Assembly (NCBI RefSeq): GCF_013283665.1
Contig: NZ_JABEKU010000001.1
Location: 62,001 to 126,000, forward strand
From: Ensifer sesbaniae
GTDB lineage: Bacteria > Pseudomonadota > Alphaproteobacteria > Rhizobiales > Rhizobiaceae
Direction: 5' to 3'
Length of the DNA: 64,000 bases
Made by a program: the position numbers and the translations under genes. Below are positions 54,951-62,153 of this stretch, in pieces (within the stretch, counting starts at the first letter, position 1; the number at the start of each line of letters is the position of its first letter). The notes beneath the pieces are model-generated. The model worked only from the letters and a program-made list of their open reading frames with translations, had not been told where the DNA came from and searched no databases.

Positions 54951-56861
54951 TTGCTTTGGTCGAGCCACAATTTGGACGAGCAGCCGCATTCAACCTCTGT
55001 CTCCTCAATGCGCAGCTTTTGGGGACTGATGTTTGCCTATTGGCGTTCCGAGCGGCGGCAGGAGGCTTGGGGGCTGGCGGCGATCATTGTCGTGCTGACC
55101 GCCCTGTCGGCGATGGCCAGCGTCTGGTTCGCCGAAGCGTCAGGCGAACTTGTGAGCGCGATCGCCTTTCTTCACCATCCCGAAAACCCGACGACGCTCA
55201 AGACCATTCTGGAGAGCGCGGCGAGCCTGGCAACGATCGTCGTCGTCAGGGAAGTCGGTTTCACAGCTTTCCGCCATTTCTTCTCTACGACCCTGCATCG
55301 CAACTGGCGCGCGTGGCTAGATCGACGATTCAACGAGGCGCTGCTCGATAGCAACCACACGCATTTTCACCTGCAGCAGGGCGCGGCGGAGGCCGTCCCT
55401 ACGAAGATTGCCGTACCGGACAACATCGATCAGCGCATCCAGGAATCCATCAAAGGAATGACCGGCGGCGCCATCGGCCTCGCCATGGGTGTCGCCGGCG
55501 TGGCCTTGTCGCTGTTGTTTGTCGGCGGCAAGATCATCGAGACCTCGACGGAGGTCAGCGGATTGGAGTTCCTCGGCAGTTACGGCAGCGCCTGTCTGAC
55601 CGTTGCTGCCGTTATCGCCTACGTTCCCATCAGCACTCTGCTAGCGGCGAAGCTTGGAGAGATCCAGCAAAGGCTGGACGTCAGCATGCAATCGGCGGAG
55701 GGCAGCTACCGCCGCGAACTGGCGACGCTTCTCCATCGGAGCTTCCACGTCGCTGCCGCCAAAGGGGAGGAGGCGCAAAAAAGTCTCCACCGGCGCCGCT
55801 ATGTCGACGTCAACCGCACCTGGGCGAACCTCAACATCTTAACCGCGATCTATATGGGCTTCGAGCTTGTCTACAACTTCTTCGGCTCGCGCATTGTCGC
55901 CTACGCGCCCGGACTGCTCCCGTACGTCGAAAACAGGATCAGCTTACAGGCCTACGTTACCGGCGCCGAGCTGGCCAACGCAATCATCAACGATTGCTCG
56001 TGGTTCATACACGTCATGCCGGACATAGCGAGACTCAAGGCAAACGCAACCCGCATCACCGACCTTGCAAAAGCAATCGAAGATGCACAGCAGCCGCGCG
56101 AGTTCCATGCTCGCACCGGCCACTCCGAGTTGCATTACGAAGAGCAGGACGCACAGTTCGGCTTGACGATCCAGCATCTTGAACTCATGCATCCCGGCGA
56201 TGATCAACCTTTCGTCACCGCAGGAGATCTTCACTTCAAGTCCGGCGAATGGACTCTTCTCGTTGGTGAATCGGGCAGTGGCAAGTCGTCCTTGCTCAAA
56301 GCCATCAACGGCCTCTGGCCGCATGGGCGCGGCACGATCGTGATGCCGCGGAACGTGCGAACACTCTATGCCGCGCAGGAAATTCACCTGCCGCAATTAT
56401 CGTTGAAGGCACTGATGTGCTTACCCGATGCTGCTGAAGCTCATTCGGAGGCGCAAGCCGCAGCGGCGCTAAATGCGGCCGGCCTTGCGAGTTTCGTCAG
56501 CGACCTCGCCGAGGAGGGGCGCGACCATCAGAGTTGGGATCAGCTTCTTTCTGGCGGTCAGAAGCAAAGACTCGTCCTGGCACGCATCCTTCTGTTGCGG
56601 CCTGGGTTCCTATTTATGGATGAGCCGACCAGCGCCCTCGACTGCGAGGCGACGGTCGCGTTTCACCAGGCCATCCGAGATCATTGTCGCGGCGCCACGG
56701 TGATCACCGTAATGCACGACGCCACACCTCCGAAATCCGCAAGCGGCGAAGAGTTCTACGACAGCGTGCTCACTATTGCAGACGGCGGTGTTACAAAAAC
56801 TCCTTTGGCAGATCTGCCAACTCGGCCCGTCGGTCCCGCGCGGGTGAAGCCGCGCCCATGA
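54951..56861 (+). CDS. ABC transporter with fused membrane and ATPase domains, SbmA/BacA-YddA type
   Basis: Encodes 636 residues from TTG 54951 (GGGAGGACGCG upstream); ATG 55008 is an alternative. The N-terminal half is an ABC_membrane_2 domain (SbmA/BacA-like) with about six helices and the characteristic HTHFHLQQGAAEAVPTKIAV and PDNIDQRIQESIKGMTGG. The C-terminal ATPase (about 420-620) has GESGSGKSS, LLSGGQKQRLVLARILL, and FLFMDEPTSALDCEATVAF. The group includes YddA and the vitamin B12/peptide transporters. BacA-type proteins matter for rhizobial persistence in nodules through peptide uptake; a similar role here is inferred. Confidence 0.9.
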   Translation: MLWSSHNLDEQPHSTSVSSMRSFWGLMFAYWRSERRQEAWGLAAIIVVLTALSAMASVWFAEASGELVSAIAFLHHPENPTTLKTILESAASLATIVVVREVGFTAFRHFFSTTLHRNWRAWLDRRFNEALLDSNHTHFHLQQGAAEAVPTKIAVPDNIDQRIQESIKGMTGGAIGLAMGVAGVALSLLFVGGKIIETSTEVSGLEFLGSYGSACLTVAAVIAYVPISTLLAAKLGEIQQRLDVSMQSAEGSYRRELATLLHRSFHVAAAKGEEAQKSLHRRRYVDVNRTWANLNILTAIYMGFELVYNFFGSRIVAYAPGLLPYVENRISLQAYVTGAELANAIINDCSWFIHVMPDIARLKANATRITDLAKAIEDAQQPREFHARTGHSELHYEEQDAQFGLTIQHLELMHPGDDQPFVTAGDLHFKSGEWTLLVGESGSGKSSLLKAINGLWPHGRGTIVMPRNVRTLYAAQEIHLPQLSLKALMCLPDAAEAHSEAQAAAALNAAGLASFVSDLAEEGRDHQSWDQLLSGGQKQRLVLARILLLRPGFLFMDEPTSALDCEATVAFHQAIRDHCRGATVITVMHDATPPKSASGEEFYDSVLTIADGGVTKTPLADLPTRPVGPARVKPRP

Positions 56862-56996
56862 AGTCATTGCAAGTATTGCTAACGCATTTGACAGAGTGAT
56901 CCTGCTGCCAACTCGCACGGTAAGAACAGGAATTTGCCACCGACTTGAGGTCTCCCGCGGCATCTTGTGAGTGGTAGCCCGACAATCGAACTGGGT

Positions 56997-57175
56997 TACG
57001 AGGCCGACGCACCAACCCCGTTCCAAGATCCCGCGTCGGGCGGGTGATGTCCCGACAAGATCTCGACCGGAACGAGATTGAGTAGTTCTGCATCACCCAC
57101 ATTGCATAGGATAATGGCCTTGGCTCCGTCGCACACGAGAACCCTCCTGTTGTGCGCAACTCTTGCAGTTGACAT
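56997..57175 (-). pseudogene. Relic of a host attachment protein (baeRF-type)
   Basis: ATG 57175 has GAGGTAGACATC upstream and reads MSTARVAHNRRVLVCDGAKA, the N-terminus of the family annotated as protein required for attachment to host cells. A shift occurs near 57050, where another frame carries PTRDLGTGLVRRP (family PTREQGTDRPGR). The remaining two-thirds is missing; the DNA up to 56862 contains no further match. The name comes from old Agrobacterium work; the biochemical role is unclear. Confidence 0.6.
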
Positions 57176-57243
57176 GATGTCTACCTCGCTTTCACCCTCG
57201 GCCGGTTTCCGCTACGGGCACCGGTTCGAGAACGGCCACTGGC

Positions 57244-57540
57244 TCACCGACCATGATTTTCCTTACGCAGCGAAGGATCGCTTCCAACAAGATCGCCGGG
57301 CATCGATGGACGGCCAGTGCCTTTTTCTGCAAGAGATCGCGTCCGTGCGGCAACAAAGCCCTGATTTATAAGATTGTCCGAATAGACGAGCAGAGAACCG
57401 TCCCGGCGAAGCACCACTCCACCGGTAGCTTCGATCAAAGCCTGACCAGCGGCACTGTCCCATATCATCGTTGGTGAAAGTTGGGGGTAAACATCGGCCT
57501 CACCGGCGGCGATTAAGGCAAATTTTGAGGGAAGAACCTA
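57244..57540 (-). pseudogene. cysQ: Relic of cysQ, 3' part
   Basis: The frame reads KFALIAAGEADVYPQLSPTM, then WDSAAGQALIEATGGVVLRR, the C-terminal core of CysQ (the WDxAAG metal/substrate motif). The upstream 60-70% of the gene is absent and there is no start. CysQ hydrolyses 3'-phosphoadenosine 5'-phosphate. Flanked by other relics. Confidence 0.7.
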
Positions 57541-57572
57541 GCTGCTTGATAACACAGGATTGCCATTGAGAG

Positions 57573-57935
57573 ATGGATCACGCTTCGACGTGCCATTACC
57601 CCAACTGCAGGCACGAGCATCATCATGACCATTCGTGCACGTTCAGCACGTGGAGCTACGAGACGGATCAGTCGCTTTCGCTCGACGCCTTTCTTCAGGT
57701 CGCCCGCAAGCTTCCCGCCAGTGTCTACCGGGCCAAGGGCGTGGTTCACAGCAGCGACGACCCCCACCATCGTGCGGTGCTGCAGGTTGTCGGCAAGCGC
57801 ACCGATATCGCAATTCAAGGTGAATGGAGCGCGAGGTCGCCGCGGACCCGCATCGTCATTATCGGCGCACCGAGTTCGCTTGCTCCACACGAACTCCAGG
57901 CCCAATTCGACGCCTGTCGTGCCACCGGCGAATAG
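57573..57935 (+). pseudogene. CobW C-terminal domain without its GTPase
   Basis: Encodes 120 residues: a Cys/His-rich lead (CHYPNCRHEHHHDHSC) and then a complete CobW C-terminal domain (FSTWSYETDQSLSLDAFLQV to APHELQAQFDACRATGE). The GTPase half that defines CobW/COG0523 metallochaperones is absent; the ribosome-binding site is poor. It is either a 5'-truncated zinc chaperone or, less likely, a stand-alone metal-binding protein. Confidence 0.65.
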
Positions 57936-57969
57936 CATCAGGTCGTTCGGATAGACCAGGGAGGTTGCG

Positions 57970-58130
57970 TTGAGCGCATCAGGCAAAGACACCGACGACG
58001 CGGGAGAAAAACCAAGCGTCAGCATGGGTCGCCGCGACGCGCCGAAGGCTCTAGCGACCGCGACGGCTGTGACCACCATCGGCGCGGGACTGACGGCGGC
58101 ATCCACAGCGGCGCAAGCGGCCGATCCCTC
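57970..58130 (+). pseudogene. Relic of a Tat-signal protein, N-terminus
   Basis: A TTG start with GGGAGG upstream leads to MGRRDAPKALATATAVTTIG and AGLTAASTAAQAAD, a twin-arginine signal with an altered motif. Formate-dehydrogenase-associated small proteins start this way. After about 50 residues the DNA becomes the antisense of the sulfatase-modifying relic, so the gene has lost its mature part. Confidence 0.45.
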
Positions 58131-58436
58131 GCCGGCCCACGCGGATGACGCCAGTCCGCTCCCGGTACGTATTCCCACCAGTTATATGGAATGTTCAAAT
58201 CGACCGGGTGCAGCGGTTTCATTAAAAACCGACGACGCGGGCGCAAGCATGTCCGGCAAGGCCCCGGATAGTCCGCGGGATTCGCCGGCAGTTCGGCCAG
58301 GCATCACGTGCCTTATGTCGTGGAAAAAGCGGTCATAATCCCAATTGGTGACAAGGCGACGGTCCACCCAGCAGCCGTCGACCGGGGAGGCGGTTCTGGC
58401 ACGCATGACTGATCGGTTCCCATTGATGCGCGTCAA
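58105..58436 (-). pseudogene. Relic of a formylglycine-generating (SUMF1-type) protein
   Basis: Two overlapping frames carry the N-terminal part of an FGE-sulfatase-type protein: VDRRLVTNWDYDRFF, GALPDMLAPASSVF, then after a shift HPVDLNIPYNWWEYVPGADW and RHPRGP. The catalytic C-terminal part is missing where it meets the Tat-signal relic. An exact FNR-type box lies immediately upstream but is also placed for the pentapeptide gene. Confidence 0.7.
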
Positions 58437-58446
58437 TGTCTACGCG
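58433..58446 (+). promoter_or_regulatory. FNR/FixK-type box before the pentapeptide gene
   Basis: TTGATGCGCGTCAA, exact, identical to the box at 43457. The predicted rightward start is near 58481, about 60 bases before the coding start. Confidence 0.75.
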
Positions 58447-58543
58447 ACCGAAGCTCGGTAACATAACCCGCTAAATTGGTGCTGGATTATGCTGGCGATT
58501 CAAGGGCGCCGGATGTGGCAAGAGTCATCGGATTGGGATCGTG

Positions 58544-59326
58544 ATGCGACACAATGACTTTGAGATCGAGGCCGCGTCCACCCGTGGCGTCGGAATGACC
58601 ATGGCGCGCATCTCCAGAACGCGCCAAGGCTTGACGCCAATGTCGCTCACATTGATGCTCGCACTGGGGATGCTGGCTCTTGTCTCTTGGGACTTTGCAC
58701 AGGCCTCGCACTGCAAAAGCTGGCCGACGCCTGGTCTGAACTGGAGCGGCTGTAATAAGAGCCACCTCATGCTCGGGGGGGCCGATCTGGAGGGCGCAAA
58801 CCTATCGGGCACTAACTTTAGCTTGACCGATCTTCGTGATGCTAACTTAAGCACAGCCAATCTTGAGAAGGCGAAGCTCGTGCGCGCTACGCTCGCCGGG
58901 GCCATCGCTAAATCAGCAAACTTTTCGCGCGTGGAGGGCCACCGTGCGAGCTTCGTTCGCTTTTCAGCTGAGCGCACCTCATTTACCAGCGCCGAATTGC
59001 AGCGCGCTGATTTCAGCCTCGCGCGGCTGATCGATGTCAACTTCGAGAAAGCAGAGCTTGGCCGAGCCAGGTTCACTGGCGCGAGACTGGAAAGCGTTCG
59101 ATTTTCGCTCGCAAACTTGTCTCGGGTCGACTTCACCAGCACATCGTTCGCGGGATCGACCGCATTCGACCGTGCTATTCTCTTCCTGACGCGAATTGAG
59201 GGAATTGATTTGTCACGGGCAACCGGTTTGCGGCAGAACCAAATCGACATAGCTTGCGGCGACGCCTCCACGAAGCTGCCGCCCGGCCTTTCCGCGCCGG
59301 CGAACTGGCCTTGCATGTTCGACTGA
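58544..59326 (+). CDS. Exported pentapeptide-repeat protein
   Basis: Encodes 260 residues from ATG 58544 (GTG 58541 adjoins it). A hydrophobic segment near 33-52 (LTLMLALGMLALVSWDFAQA) ahead of SHCKSWPTPGLNWSGCNKSH suggests export or anchoring. Residues about 78-230 are tandem pentapeptide repeats A(D/N)LxX (GADLEGANLSGTNFSLTDLR, DANLSTANLEKAKLVRATLA), which form a right-handed quadrilateral helix. The C-terminus has two cysteines that may pair. Such proteins are structural; no ligand can be predicted. Intact and preceded by an FNR box, among decayed neighbours. Confidence 0.85.
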   Translation: MRHNDFEIEAASTRGVGMTMARISRTRQGLTPMSLTLMLALGMLALVSWDFAQASHCKSWPTPGLNWSGCNKSHLMLGGADLEGANLSGTNFSLTDLRDANLSTANLEKAKLVRATLAGAIAKSANFSRVEGHRASFVRFSAERTSFTSAELQRADFSLARLIDVNFEKAELGRARFTGARLESVRFSLANLSRVDFTSTSFAGSTAFDRAILFLTRIEGIDLSRATGLRQNQIDIACGDASTKLPPGLSAPANWPCMFD

Positions 59327-59699
59327 AGCCGATTGGACGTATTTGGGTTCGACCGAGCCGGCATACGCGTGGACGTCGGTTTTAAAGGCATCGGCTGCCG
59401 CTTTGGTGCGTCGTGGTAGCAGCTACGATGCACCCACCCGCTCTGCCGAGAGCTGGTTAAGGATCCGGAAGCGATGGCCGCCGAGGACGCCTGTTCGCTT
59501 CGTCCCCACGTGAGCATAAAGGATCGTCTGTTATCTTCACATCGACTGAAAGCAGGGCCGCGACGGCCAAGCTTGGGTCAAATTGTACTCTTCGGCGAAC
59601 CGACGGGTTCAGCGGCGACCAGGAAATCACTCGTGAACAAGGCACGGCCCACCGTGATCCGAATCCATCCGATCGTGTATTCGGCTTCGTGCTCCGGTT
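59327..59699. other. Intergenic stretch after the pentapeptide gene
   Basis: No supported gene. Minus-strand open frames here continue from the ATPase/hemerythrin relic but show no further family motif. Confidence 0.3.
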
Positions 59700-59897
59700 C
59701 TCGTCGACGACCGACATGAGATTACGGTGTTCTGCTTCCAGTTCAACCAGCTCTTGCTGTGACAACGCTGGCTTTCGGCTGCTCGAGTTTGCGCCACGCC
59801 AATGCCGCCTGCCGGCTTCCTCGTTTGTCAGCCCGGTATAGGCGCTATCTTCCTCCTTATTTCTAGCGAGGCTGTCGAGCAGTGTGTCGGTCATCAT
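59700..59897 (-). pseudogene. Mosaic relic of P-type ATPase and hemerythrin-domain sequence
   Basis: ATG 59897 reads MMTDTLLDSLARNKEEDSAY followed by TGLTNEEAGRR, like a cation ATPase N-terminus. Another frame gives AALAWRKLEQPKASVV, matching the KAALALRKLEQPKSNAV segment of the ATPase at 39134. The first frame then continues SQQELVELEAEHRNLMSVVD, matching the start of the hemerythrin domain of Nia (SHAELLELEAEHQALLDVVD). Large internal deletions thus joined pieces from one or two pump genes. Confidence 0.6.
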
Positions 59898-59926
59898 GGG
59901 TCCTCGTGGCGAAGCATGAAGGGTGC

Positions 59927-60583
59927 TTATTTGTCCGAAACTGTCAGATAGTCGGTGACCCCGCTCACCCCTTTTGCGGACCAGGCAGCCTGCTCGGCCG
60001 TGATACGCTCACGCGGGCTTTGGACTTTCCCGCGCAAGGTCACGTGGCTGCCAGAAACTTCGACCTCGATGTCCTCGGCCTCGATTTCTGCATTCCGGCG
60101 CAAGGCTTGCTTGATGCCGTGGCGGATGTCGACGACATCCATCCGGGGTCGGATCCTTAGCTGATTGTCTATTCCTGTGACGCCGGAAAGTTGCCGTACC
60201 GAATATTCAGCCGCGGAGCGTTGGAAATACCAATCAACGGAGCCGACGAGCGTAACAAACCCTTGCTCGACCTTGACCTGAATGTCGTTCGGTTCGGAAA
60301 TAGCCGCACCCCAGTCGAGAATTTTTAAGACGCGGCTTGCGATTTCATCATCGGCGGCTTTTTTGTGCGCCGGCAACCGTACGGTGATTTCCGTTGCGAT
60401 CGCGCGTACGCCCTTGACCCGTTGAGCGACCTGCTCGGCGGCGTGCTTTTCGGCAAAGCTATGGACATGACCGGTCAAAGTCACGATCCCTTTCTCAACC
60501 GTCACGCCGATGTTCGCGGCGTCGAGGCTGGGCTCGAACTCGAGTTCGTCGAGAATATCCTGTCTTAAATCGATGTCGCTCAT
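59927..60583 (-). CDS. Three-BON-domain protein
   Basis: Encodes 218 residues from ATG 60583 (GGAGGTGACCGCC upstream). Three BON domains: 1-70 (NIGVTVEKGIVTLTGHVHSF), 80-145 (IQVKVEQGFVTLVGSVDWYF) and 150-215 (IEVEVSGSHVTLRGKVQSPR). No signal peptide or membrane helix, so cytoplasmic or peripheral. BON domains (OsmY type) bind phospholipid and stabilise membranes under stress. It is the intact member of a family with a truncated copy at 42332 and a broken one at 54031. It shares a divergent promoter region with an exact FNR box. Confidence 0.9.
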   Translation of the reverse strand: MSDIDLRQDILDELEFEPSLDAANIGVTVEKGIVTLTGHVHSFAEKHAAEQVAQRVKGVRAIATEITVRLPAHKKAADDEIASRVLKILDWGAAISEPNDIQVKVEQGFVTLVGSVDWYFQRSAAEYSVRQLSGVTGIDNQLRIRPRMDVVDIRHGIKQALRRNAEIEAEDIEVEVSGSHVTLRGKVQSPRERITAEQAAWSAKGVSGVTDYLTVSDK

Positions 60584-60653
60584 GGCGGTCACCTCCAAAG
60601 GTCTCCTCGTGCAGTTTGCGCCAAAAGTATGCTTCATCGTCGGGCATCGGTCT

Positions 60654-60667
60654 TTGAGGGGCGTCAA
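60654..60667. promoter_or_regulatory. FNR/FixK-type box shared by the BON and FMN-binding genes
   Basis: TTGAGGGGCGTCAA, exact. Centre 60660.5. Leftward start near 60619 (36-base leader to 60583) and rightward near 60702 (22-base leader to 60724): both fit a class II geometry, so one site may serve both genes. Confidence 0.85.
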
Positions 60668-60723
60668 AGCGCCGCGGCGCTTGAGGACTTAATTTCGAAG
60701 TGTTTGGTCCAAGGAGGTGGATC

Positions 60724-61176
60724 ATGATCGTCAAGGAGCTCTCGCGTCACGACTGCAGCTGTGTCGTTCAGGAAGGCCATGTGGCACGCCTTGCCTGTTG
60801 CCTGGATGACAAGCCCTACGTTGTTCCGATCACATATGCCTACGCCGGAAATTGCCTCTACGCATTTTCCATGCCCGGTCAGAAGATCGACTGGATGCGC
60901 AAGAATCCCAACGTCTGCCTGCAGATAGATGCAGTCTCAGGAAGCGAGTGGAAAAGCGTCGTGATCTACGGGCGCTATCAGGAACTTGCCCCGACCGGGC
61001 AGTGGCACCGGGAGTACCTGCACGCCTGGTCACTTCTCGAAAAGAGAGCAAATTGGTGGGAACCCGGTGGGCTGAAGCCGGCTCCGCAAGAAATATCCGG
61101 CCATTACCCGCACCTTTTCTTCAGTATCGATGTGCTCGAAATGACCGGGCGGACGTCTATTCGTGCTGAGGCTTGA
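60724..61176 (+). CDS. FMN-binding pyridoxamine 5'-phosphate oxidase-like protein (copy 2)
   Basis: Encodes 150 residues from ATG 60724 (AAGGAGG upstream). Split-barrel flavin-binding family: VARLACCLDDKPYVVPITYA, FSMPGQKIDWMRKNPNVCLQ, VVIYGRYQELAP and WWEPGGLKPAPQEI. More than half its residues match the copy at 19628 by eye. Likely a cytoplasmic FMN-dependent redox or stress protein. It ends 8 bases before a strong bidirectional hairpin. Confidence 0.9.
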   Translation: MIVKELSRHDCSCVVQEGHVARLACCLDDKPYVVPITYAYAGNCLYAFSMPGQKIDWMRKNPNVCLQIDAVSGSEWKSVVIYGRYQELAPTGQWHREYLHAWSLLEKRANWWEPGGLKPAPQEISGHYPHLFFSIDVLEMTGRTSIRAEA

Positions 61177-61183
61177 ACCTAGA

Positions 61184-61213
61184 GAGGTGCGCCGCTCGAA
61201 AACGGCGCACCTC
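61184..61213. terminator. Bidirectional hairpin between convergent genes
   Basis: GAGGTGCGCCG and CGGCGCACCTC form an 11-bp perfect stem with an 8-base loop (CTCGAAAA). It lies between the stops of the FMN-binding gene (61176) and the universal stress gene (61233), followed by ATCCTTTTGTT on the plus strand. A shared terminator. Confidence 0.75.
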
Positions 61214-61232
61214 ATCCTTTTGTTGCTGTGGC

Positions 61233-62066
61233 TCAATGTATCATTAGCACCGGCACGTTCGGGGCTTCGATCATGGCCTTGGTCACCCCTCCGAACATGC
61301 GTTCGCGAACGCGTGAATGGCCATAGGCGCCCATGACGATGAGATCGGCCGCGGTGTCGAGCGCATGCTGCAGGAGCACCTCATTGACCGGGCGCCCGGC
61401 ACTAGGGAGCCTGTCCACGGTGACTTCAATGCCGTGCCTGGCGAGGTAGGTCGCAATATCTGCCCCCGGCTCTTCCCCGTTCTTTGCAGGCAACGCCTTG
61501 GGATCGACCAGCACAACGTTGACGCTGCCGGCACTCTTCATCATCTCAAGCGCCTCGCGTGCGGCTCTCGCGGCTTCGATGGTGGAATTCCATGCAAGCA
61601 GGATCTTTTTCGGTGCCAGCGTCACCGATTGTCGGTTGCCAGATAGAAGGACCGGCCGGGCTGAACGAAAGAGCGCACCCTCAATGGCGTGCGAGCGCAG
61701 CCGCGAACTCGCCTTAAGGCTTGTCCCGATCAACGTCACGTCAGCGTAACGTGCCCGTTCTCCAATCTCATCCTCCGCCCACGCTTCCTCAGGGTAGCCC
61801 CCATAGACATCAAAGGAGACGCCAAGCGCTTCCAGGGTTGCGCGGGAATTCATAACGGCGTCGCCGAGTTTCTCGGTATCGCCGGCGCGCATGTCCAGCC
61901 ACGCGACCGACATCGCCGCGTAGTCACCGAGGGGTACAGGGGCGGCAAGCTTTACAAGAAAAACGGACAGGTGCGCGTTCCCGGCCACGCAAAGATCTGC
62001 CGCGGTTCTCAGATCGATGTCATAGTTTTCGGCATCGGCAACCAATAGGACGGTCTTATACGTCAT
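61233..62066 (-). CDS. Tandem universal stress protein (UspA family)
   Basis: Encodes 277 residues from ATG 62066 (GGAGATGGAG upstream); longer frames run through the FNR box at 62131. Two Usp folds: 1-145 (MTYKTVLLVADAENYDIDLR, degenerate) and 155-277, whose ATP-binding loop is IVMGAYGHSRVRERMFGGVT. ATP binding is expected in the second half only. Tandem Usps are common in low-oxygen regulons of alpha-proteobacteria. Confidence 0.9.
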   Translation of the reverse strand: MTYKTVLLVADAENYDIDLRTAADLCVAGNAHLSVFLVKLAAPVPLGDYAAMSVAWLDMRAGDTEKLGDAVMNSRATLEALGVSFDVYGGYPEEAWAEDEIGERARYADVTLIGTSLKASSRLRSHAIEGALFRSARPVLLSGNRQSVTLAPKKILLAWNSTIEAARAAREALEMMKSAGSVNVVLVDPKALPAKNGEEPGADIATYLARHGIEVTVDRLPSAGRPVNEVLLQHALDTAADLIVMGAYGHSRVRERMFGGVTKAMIEAPNVPVLMIH

Positions 62067-62130
62067 TGCTCCATCTCCCGAATTAATGTTTGGGCTATCA
62101 GCCAATCTACGCACGGTCTCGCAAACGGCA

Positions 62131-62144
62131 TTGATGGCAATCAA
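62131..62144 (-). promoter_or_regulatory. FNR/FixK-type box before the universal stress gene
   Basis: TTGATGGCAATCAA, exact. The predicted leftward start near 62096 leaves a 30-base leader to ATG 62066. It lies 10 bp before the end of the upstream acyl-CoA synthetase gene. Confidence 0.82.
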
Positions 62145-62153
62145 AGATCATCC

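Noticed and set aside
58525-59517. Minus-strand open frame of 330 codons opposite the pentapeptide gene
   Set aside because: It mirrors the repeat structure of the real gene; no start signal or family.
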